A stretch of 35,849 bases of DNA. Source: Rhodospirillales bacterium (GTDB lineage Bacteria > Pseudomonadota > Alphaproteobacteria > Reyranellales > Reyranellaceae). Positions 31,693-35,849 of this stretch are shown here, piece by piece. Where the stretch lies: NCBI GenBank assembly GCA_016185145.1, contig JACPOB010000182.1, positions 1 through 35,849 on the forward strand, read 5' to 3'. The translations under genes and the position numbers were made by a program. Position 1 is the stretch's first letter. Every line of letters starts with the position of its first letter. The notes under the pieces were generated by a model. That model saw only the letters and a program-made list of their open reading frames with translations. It was not told where the DNA came from and ran no database searches.

Positions 31693-33021
31693 ATGGACAA
31701 GACAAAACGGGCATTCGTCGGCGGGTTGCTGGCCGCCGCCATGACAGCAGGCATCGCGACGTCGTCGGCTGCGCAACAGCGCACGGAAATTCAGTTCTGG
31801 CACGCCATGGGCGGCGTGCTGGGCGAGCGTGTCGACGAGATCGTCAAGCGCTACAACGATTCGCAGACCAAGTACACGGTCGTGGCCACCAACAAGGGCA
31901 ACTACGACGAAGTCATCAACGGCACCATCGCCGCCTATCGCGCCAAGAAGGCGCCGCACATCACGCAGATCTACGAGCGCGGCTTCATGACCATGCTCCT
32001 GTCCGACGCCATCGTGCCGGTGCAGGACCTGCTGACCGAGAAGAAGAAGCAGATCGACTGGGGCGACTTCATCAAGCCGGTCGCCAGCTACTACCAGTAC
32101 AAGGGCAAGCTGATGAGCATGCCCTTCAATTCGTCGGCGCCCATCCTGTGGTACAACAAGGAGCATTTCGAGAAGGCCGGCTTCAAGGAGCCCGGGCCGA
32201 CCTGGCAGGAGCTCGACAAGCAGCTCTATGCCATCAAGAGCAAGGGCATCGCCGAGTGCGGCTCCTCGCTCGCCGGCGACTTCTTCTGGAGCCTGATCGA
32301 GAACTACAGCACGGTGAACGACCAGCCGTTCGGCACCAAGGCCAACGGCTATGACGGCCTCGACACGGTGTTCGTCTACAACAAGACCAAGGTGGCCGAG
32401 CAGACGAAGCGCCTGAAGAAATGGATCGACGACGGCATCATGCAGATCGCGGGCCAGGGCCTCTCGCCCGAGCAGCTCTACACCTCGGGCAAGTGCTCGA
32501 CCTTCTTCGCCTCGACGGCGGCGCACGGCAGCGTCGAGCGCAACGCCAACATCAAGTGGAGCGCCACCTACCTGCCGTGGGAGGAAGGCACGCAGCCGCG
32601 CAACAGCAGCATCGGCGGCGCCACGCTGTGGGTGATGAAGGGTCACAAGGCCGAGGAGTACGATGGCGTTGCCGATTTCCTGGCCTTCGTCGCCAGCCCC
32701 GACCTGCAGGTGTGGTGGAGCAAGGTGACGGGCTACGTGCCGATCACCAACAAGGCCTACGAGACGGCCAAGAAGGAGGGCTACTACGCGGCCAATCCGA
32801 CGCGCGAGATTGCCATCCTCCAGCTCAATCGCGGCACGCCGACGGCCAACTCGCAGGGCTTCCACTTCGGCAACTACACGCAGTCGACCTTCGCCTTGCG
32901 GCAGGAACTCGAGTCCGTGTGGGCCAACAAGAAGACCCCGCAGGAGGCGCTCGACGACTCGGTGCGTCGCGGCAACGAGATCCTGCGGCAGTTCGAGAAG
33001 CTGCATGCAGGCAAGTACTAG
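31693..33021 (+). CDS. ugpB: UgpB-like periplasmic substrate-binding protein
   Basis: A 442-residue solute-binding protein. A Sec signal covers about residues 1-27 (MDKTKRAFVGGLLAAAMTAG to SSAAQQ), then the mature N-terminus TEIQFWHAMGGVLGERVDEI. That region, with VVATNKGNYDEVINGTIAAY and APHITQIYERGFMTML, matches UgpB, which binds sn-glycerol-3-phosphate and glycerophosphodiesters. Later family landmarks include MPFNSSAPILWYNKEHFEKAGF, GSVERNANIKW and TGYVPITNKAYE. The start is ATG 31693, with GGGAGG just before it, in preference to ATG 31681. The gap to the dehydrogenase is 26 bp. The ligand stereochemistry (G3P, G1P or diester) cannot be told by eye. Confidence 0.9.
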   Translation: MDKTKRAFVGGLLAAAMTAGIATSSAAQQRTEIQFWHAMGGVLGERVDEIVKRYNDSQTKYTVVATNKGNYDEVINGTIAAYRAKKAPHITQIYERGFMTMLLSDAIVPVQDLLTEKKKQIDWGDFIKPVASYYQYKGKLMSMPFNSSAPILWYNKEHFEKAGFKEPGPTWQELDKQLYAIKSKGIAECGSSLAGDFFWSLIENYSTVNDQPFGTKANGYDGLDTVFVYNKTKVAEQTKRLKKWIDDGIMQIAGQGLSPEQLYTSGKCSTFFASTAAHGSVERNANIKWSATYLPWEEGTQPRNSSIGGATLWVMKGHKAEEYDGVADFLAFVASPDLQVWWSKVTGYVPITNKAYETAKKEGYYAANPTREIAILQLNRGTPTANSQGFHFGNYTQSTFALRQELESVWANKKTPQEALDDSVRRGNEILRQFEKLHAGKY

Positions 33022-33988
33022 CCTTACGACGGATACGTTGCCGGCGGCGGCTCCTCGAGCCGCCCGCCGGCGGCGTGCGGCTGCTGCAGGCGGCACGGCG
33101 GGGCTGAAGCGCGCCCACTACAAGAATTCGCGCCTGCCGTTCCTGCTGTTGCTGCCGCAGCTCCTGGTGCTGTTGCTGTTCTTCTTCATCCCGGCGGTGC
33201 GCGCGCTCGTCCAGGCGTTCGTCATCACCGACCCGTTCGGCACCACCGTCCACTTCGTCTGGTTCGACAATTTCCGCTCGCTGTTGGCGAGCCCGGAATA
33301 CCGCTCGTCGGTCTGGGTCACCTTGTGGTTCACCCTGGCGCAGAACGTGCTGACGCTCTCGGTGGCCGCCGCGCTGGCCTTCGCCACCGACCGCGTGATC
33401 CGCGGCCGCGGGCTCTATCGCAGCGTCGTGCTGCTGCCCTATGCCATCGCCCCGGTGATCGCGGGCATCCTGTGGGCGTTCATGTTCAACGCCCATGTCG
33501 GGCCGATGACCTATGTGCTGAAGACGCTGGGGGTCGCCTGGGATCCCGCGCGCAACGGCTTCGACGCCTTCCTGCTGGTCACTTTCGCGGCCGCCTGGAA
33601 GCACATCTGCTACGACTACATCTTCCTGGTCGCCGCTCTGCTGGCCGTGCCGCCATCGCTTCTCGAGGCGGCCGCCGTCGACGGCGCCGGGCCCGGCCTG
33701 CGCTTCTTCCGTATCCAGCTGCCGATGATCGGGCCGACGGTGTTCTTCCTGCTGGTGATGAACTTCGTCTACGGCTTCTTCGAGACCTTCGCCATCATCG
33801 ACGCGGTGACCAAGGGTGGCCCCGGCGGCGCCACCATGATCCTGGTCTACAAGGTCTACCTGGACGGCTTCGTGCACATCGATCTCGGCTCCTCGGCGGC
33901 ACAGTCGGTGCTGCTGATGATCTTCGCCATCATCCTCACCATGCTGCAGTTCCGCTACGTCGAGCGGAACGTGAACTACGACGTCTGA
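33005..33988 (+). CDS. ugpA: UgpA-like ABC permease
   Basis: A 327-residue inner-membrane permease with six membrane segments, first at LPFLLLLPQLLVLLLFFFIP (about 41-60). The EAA loop that docks with the ATPase is EAAAVDGAGPGLRFFRIQLP. The family's second extracellular region (FVITDPFG, VWFDNFRSLL) is present. An N-terminal Ala/Arg-rich cytoplasmic tail of about 30 residues precedes it. ATG 33005 overlaps the ugpB stop by 17 bp; a later start is possible because the tail is not conserved in the family and no strong ribosome binding site is seen. It forms a heterodimer with the next gene product to import glycerol-phosphate-like compounds. Confidence 0.9.
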   Translation: MQASTSLTTDTLPAAAPRAARRRRAAAAGGTAGLKRAHYKNSRLPFLLLLPQLLVLLLFFFIPAVRALVQAFVITDPFGTTVHFVWFDNFRSLLASPEYRSSVWVTLWFTLAQNVLTLSVAAALAFATDRVIRGRGLYRSVVLLPYAIAPVIAGILWAFMFNAHVGPMTYVLKTLGVAWDPARNGFDAFLLVTFAAAWKHICYDYIFLVAALLAVPPSLLEAAAVDGAGPGLRFFRIQLPMIGPTVFFLLVMNFVYGFFETFAIIDAVTKGGPGGATMILVYKVYLDGFVHIDLGSSAAQSVLLMIFAIILTMLQFRYVERNVNYDV

Positions 33989-33989
33989 C

Positions 33990-34874
33990 ATGGTCGAGCG
34001 CACGCGCACCCTCGACATCTTCTGCCACGGGCTCCTGATCCTGGGCGGCCTCTTGGTCTGCCTGCCGATCTACTTCGCCTTCGTGGTGGGCTCGCACACG
34101 GTGGGCGACGTGCTGGCCGTGCCGCCGCCCTGGCTGCCCGGCGGGCGCTTCTTCGAGAACGCGGCGACGGCCTGGCAGAAGGGCAATCTCGGCCGCCTGC
34201 TGTTCAATTCCCTGGTCGTGGCCGTCGGCATCACGGTCGGCAAGATCGCGGTGTCGCTGCTCTCGGCCTTCGCCATCTCGTACTTCCGCTTCCGCTACCG
34301 CATGACGGCGTTCTGGCTGATCTTCGCGTCGCTGATGCTGCCGGTCGAGGTGCGCATCCTGCCGACCTACGAGGCGGTGACCAACGTCGCCCTGCCGTTG
34401 CAATGGCTGTTCGACTGGCTGGGGTTCGAGGTCACCCTCGAATGGAACATGATGAACAGCTACGGCGGGCTGATCCTGCCGCTGATCGCCTCGGCCACCG
34501 CGACCTTCCTGTTCCGCCAGTTCTTCCTCACCGTGCCTGAGGAGCTGTGCGAGGCGGCCCGTATCGACGGCGCCTCGCCATTGCATTTCTTCCGCCATGT
34601 CCTGCTGCCGCTGTCGATGTCCAACATGGTGGCGCTGTCGATCATCCTGTTCCTCTACGGCTGGAACCAGTATCTGTGGCCATTGCTGTTCACCACGGAG
34701 AAGGACATGGCGACGGCCGTGATCGGGCTAAAGCACCTGATCCCGCAGTCGGATGCCGAGCCGGCCTGGAACGTGGCCATGAATGCGGCGCTGCTGGTGA
34801 TGCTGCCGCCCGCGCTGGTGGTCGTGGCGCTGCAGCGTTGGCTGGTGAAGGGCCTGGTCGACAGCGGTAAGTAG
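33990..34874 (+). CDS. ugpE: UgpE-like ABC permease
   Basis: A 294-residue MalG/UgpE-type permease with six segments, from LLILGGLLVCLPIYFAFVVG near 15-34. The EAA loop is EAARIDGASPLHFFRHVLLP, and the end is typical (LQRWLVKGLVDSGK). Family landmarks include RLLFNSLVVAVGITVGKI, LMLPVEVRILPTYEAV and NSYGGLILPLIASATATFLF, followed by the GWNQYLWPLL motif seen in UgpE. It starts 1 bp after the ugpA stop, and ugpQ follows 4 bp later. No ATPase (ugpC) gene lies within the visible operon, so the energy-coupling subunit must come from elsewhere. Confidence 0.92.
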   Translation: MVERTRTLDIFCHGLLILGGLLVCLPIYFAFVVGSHTVGDVLAVPPPWLPGGRFFENAATAWQKGNLGRLLFNSLVVAVGITVGKIAVSLLSAFAISYFRFRYRMTAFWLIFASLMLPVEVRILPTYEAVTNVALPLQWLFDWLGFEVTLEWNMMNSYGGLILPLIASATATFLFRQFFLTVPEELCEAARIDGASPLHFFRHVLLPLSMSNMVALSIILFLYGWNQYLWPLLFTTEKDMATAVIGLKHLIPQSDAEPAWNVAMNAALLVMLPPALVVVALQRWLVKGLVDSGK

Positions 34875-34878
34875 ATAC

Positions 34879-35595
34879 ATGGTTCTGATCATCGGCCATC
34901 GTGGCGCGCGCAACCTGTGGCCGGAAAACAGCCTGGAAGGATTCAGGCACACGCGCGATCTCGGCGTCGATGCCGTCGAGTTCGACGTCCATCTGGCGCG
35001 GGATGGCGAACTGGTGGTAATCCACGATCCCTCGCTCGAGCGTACGACCGAAGGCACGGGGCCGGTCGCGGACCGGACGGCAGGAGAACTCGCCGCGATG
35101 GGCGTCCCTGGCCTCGAGGCGGTTCTCGACGTCTATGCCGGCACGTCGATCGAGCTGCATGTCGAGATCAAGACCGATGCGCTCGGGCGGCCCTATGAAG
35201 GCCTCGAGAAACGGCTTCTCGACGTGATCGGCAGGCGCAGGCTCGAGCAGCAGGCCATCGTCACCAGCTTCGTGCCCGAGATCCTGGAGACCGTGCGTCG
35301 GCTGTCGCCGCCGCAGCGCGTGTTGGCATCGCTCGACAGGCGTTCGACCGAGCTTTTCGGCGGCCTGCCGGCGGCGCTCGACCGGTTCGCCGTCATCGGC
35401 AACTGCATGATCGCGGTCGAGAAGGGATTGCTGGCCGACAGTCTCGATCTCTGCCTGCGCCGGGTCGGCGGCGAATTCCTCGGGGCCTGGGTCCCCAACG
35501 ACGCCGGCGACATCGCCCAGTGGCTTGCCCGGCCGATCCGCCAGATCACCACCGACCGGCCTGATGTTGCCTTGGCGCTGCGCCGTCAGCTGTAG
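34879..35595 (+). CDS. ugpQ: Glycerophosphodiester phosphodiesterase
   Basis: A 238-residue cytoplasmic GDPD-family enzyme. The N-terminal signature is GHRGARNLWPENSLEGF, with catalytic H7 and the metal-site E16, followed by VEFDVHLARDGELVVIHDP with metal ligands E34 and D36 and catalytic H49. LHVEIKTD has the third metal Glu. The C-terminal strand ends QITTDRPDVAL. It splits glycerophosphodiesters to glycerol phosphate and an alcohol, working on diesters imported by the preceding Ugp-like system. There is no signal peptide. It begins 4 bp after ugpE, and its stop overlaps the convergent ABC ATPase gene by 10 bp. Confidence 0.95.
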   Translation: MVLIIGHRGARNLWPENSLEGFRHTRDLGVDAVEFDVHLARDGELVVIHDPSLERTTEGTGPVADRTAGELAAMGVPGLEAVLDVYAGTSIELHVEIKTDALGRPYEGLEKRLLDVIGRRRLEQQAIVTSFVPEILETVRRLSPPQRVLASLDRRSTELFGGLPAALDRFAVIGNCMIAVEKGLLADSLDLCLRRVGGEFLGAWVPNDAGDIAQWLARPIRQITTDRPDVALALRRQL

Positions 35596-35849
35596 AGATG
35601 ACAGGCGACCATGCGGCCCTCGACAAGGGCGAGCGGCGGCATCTCCTGCGCGCAACGCGGCATGGCGTGCGGGCAGCGCGGATGGAAGTGGCAGCCGGTG
35701 GGCGGGTTGAGCGGGCTCGGGACCTCGCCCTGGAGCACCACTTCTTCGCGCCGCTCATCCGGATGGCTCGGCAGGGCCGCGGAGAACAGGGCCTTCGTGT
35801 AGGGATGCAGCGCATGGTTGGCGAGCGTGCGCGCGTCGCCGCTTTCGAC
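35586..35849 (-). CDS. Dipeptide/oligopeptide ABC transporter ATPase, C-terminal fragment
   Basis: The last 87 residues of a Dpp/Opp-type ATP-binding subunit; the gene continues past the window. The oligopeptide-transporter C-terminal domain is clear: HPYTKALFSAALP near fragment residues 15-27, VPSPLNPPTGCHFHPRCPHA near 43-62, then MPRCAQEMPPL. The Cys-rich GCHFHPRCPHAMPRC motif is typical of DppD/DppF and OppD/OppF and may bind an Fe-S cluster. It is read leftward and ends at TGA 35586-35588, tail to tail with ugpQ. It belongs to a peptide-type importer to the right of the window, so it is not an obvious ATPase for the Ugp-like permeases. Confidence 0.9.
   Translation of the reverse strand, partial: VESGDARTLANHALHPYTKALFSAALPSHPDERREEVVLQGEVPSPLNPPTGCHFHPRCPHAMPRCAQEMPPLALVEGRMVACHLYS

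Noticed and set aside
31663..33096. 477-codon minus-strand open frame
   Set aside because: Antisense to ugpB; Val/Leu/Arg/His-rich mirror translation without family features.

Overview
The window reads as chromosomal DNA from a high-GC alphaproteobacterium. Gene density is high, with short operons, frequent 1 to 20 bp gaps or 4-bp stop/start overlaps, and clear purine-rich ribosome binding sites. Large palindromic repeats of a type common in Bradyrhizobium and Reyranella-like genomes sit between genes. The genus is an inference only; no rRNA or tRNA gene is present to anchor it.

Layout. (a) 1-139: five tandem repeats of about 24 bp that look like the end of an IS21-family element. An unknown membrane protein and a small zinc-ribbon protein follow. 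(b) 1322-4916, minus strand: a cation P-type ATPase followed by a class-I polyphosphate kinase 2. (c) 5086-6316, minus strand: a GlcG/HbpS-like protein and a PlsC-like acyltransferase. (d) 6425-17132: a degradation island. A minus-strand operon (amidohydrolase, Asp/Glu-racemase-fold protein, LVIVD-repeat protein) diverges from a second amidohydrolase and a Rieske oxygenase. An M20 peptidase, a 2-oxoglutarate/Fe(II) oxygenase, a GrpB-family protein and a Baeyer-Villiger-type flavoprotein follow, the last with a frameshifted 3' end. Palindromic repeats lie in almost every gap of this island. (e) 17297-20524: a His/Gly-rich lipoprotein with an apparent frameshift in its signal peptide, then a LysR regulator with azoreductase and pirin genes. 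(f) 20976-24602: a CaiB-type CoA transferase and a metal-dependent amidohydrolase, divergent from a class-V aminotransferase.

(g) 24676-35595 is the most interesting part: two operons diverging from a 30-bp perfect palindrome at 30258-30287. Leftward are a SorC-family sugar-binding regulator, an FGGY (xylulokinase-like) kinase, a Tat-exported PhoD phosphatase/phosphodiesterase, a 65-residue AtzG-like protein and an amidase. Rightward are a glycerol-1-phosphate dehydrogenase (AraM/EgsA) family enzyme, a UgpB-A-E-like ABC importer without an ATPase gene, and a glycerophosphodiester phosphodiesterase. My inference is a regulon for scavenging glycerol phosphodiesters or polyol phosphates. The unusual element is a dehydrogenase family whose known members act on the sn-glycerol-1-phosphate enantiomer, in place of the usual G3P route.

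(h) The right edge holds the 3' end of a Dpp/Opp-type ABC ATPase on the minus strand, overlapping the phosphodiesterase gene tail to tail by 10 bp. No tRNA, rRNA, CRISPR array or complete transposase gene was found.
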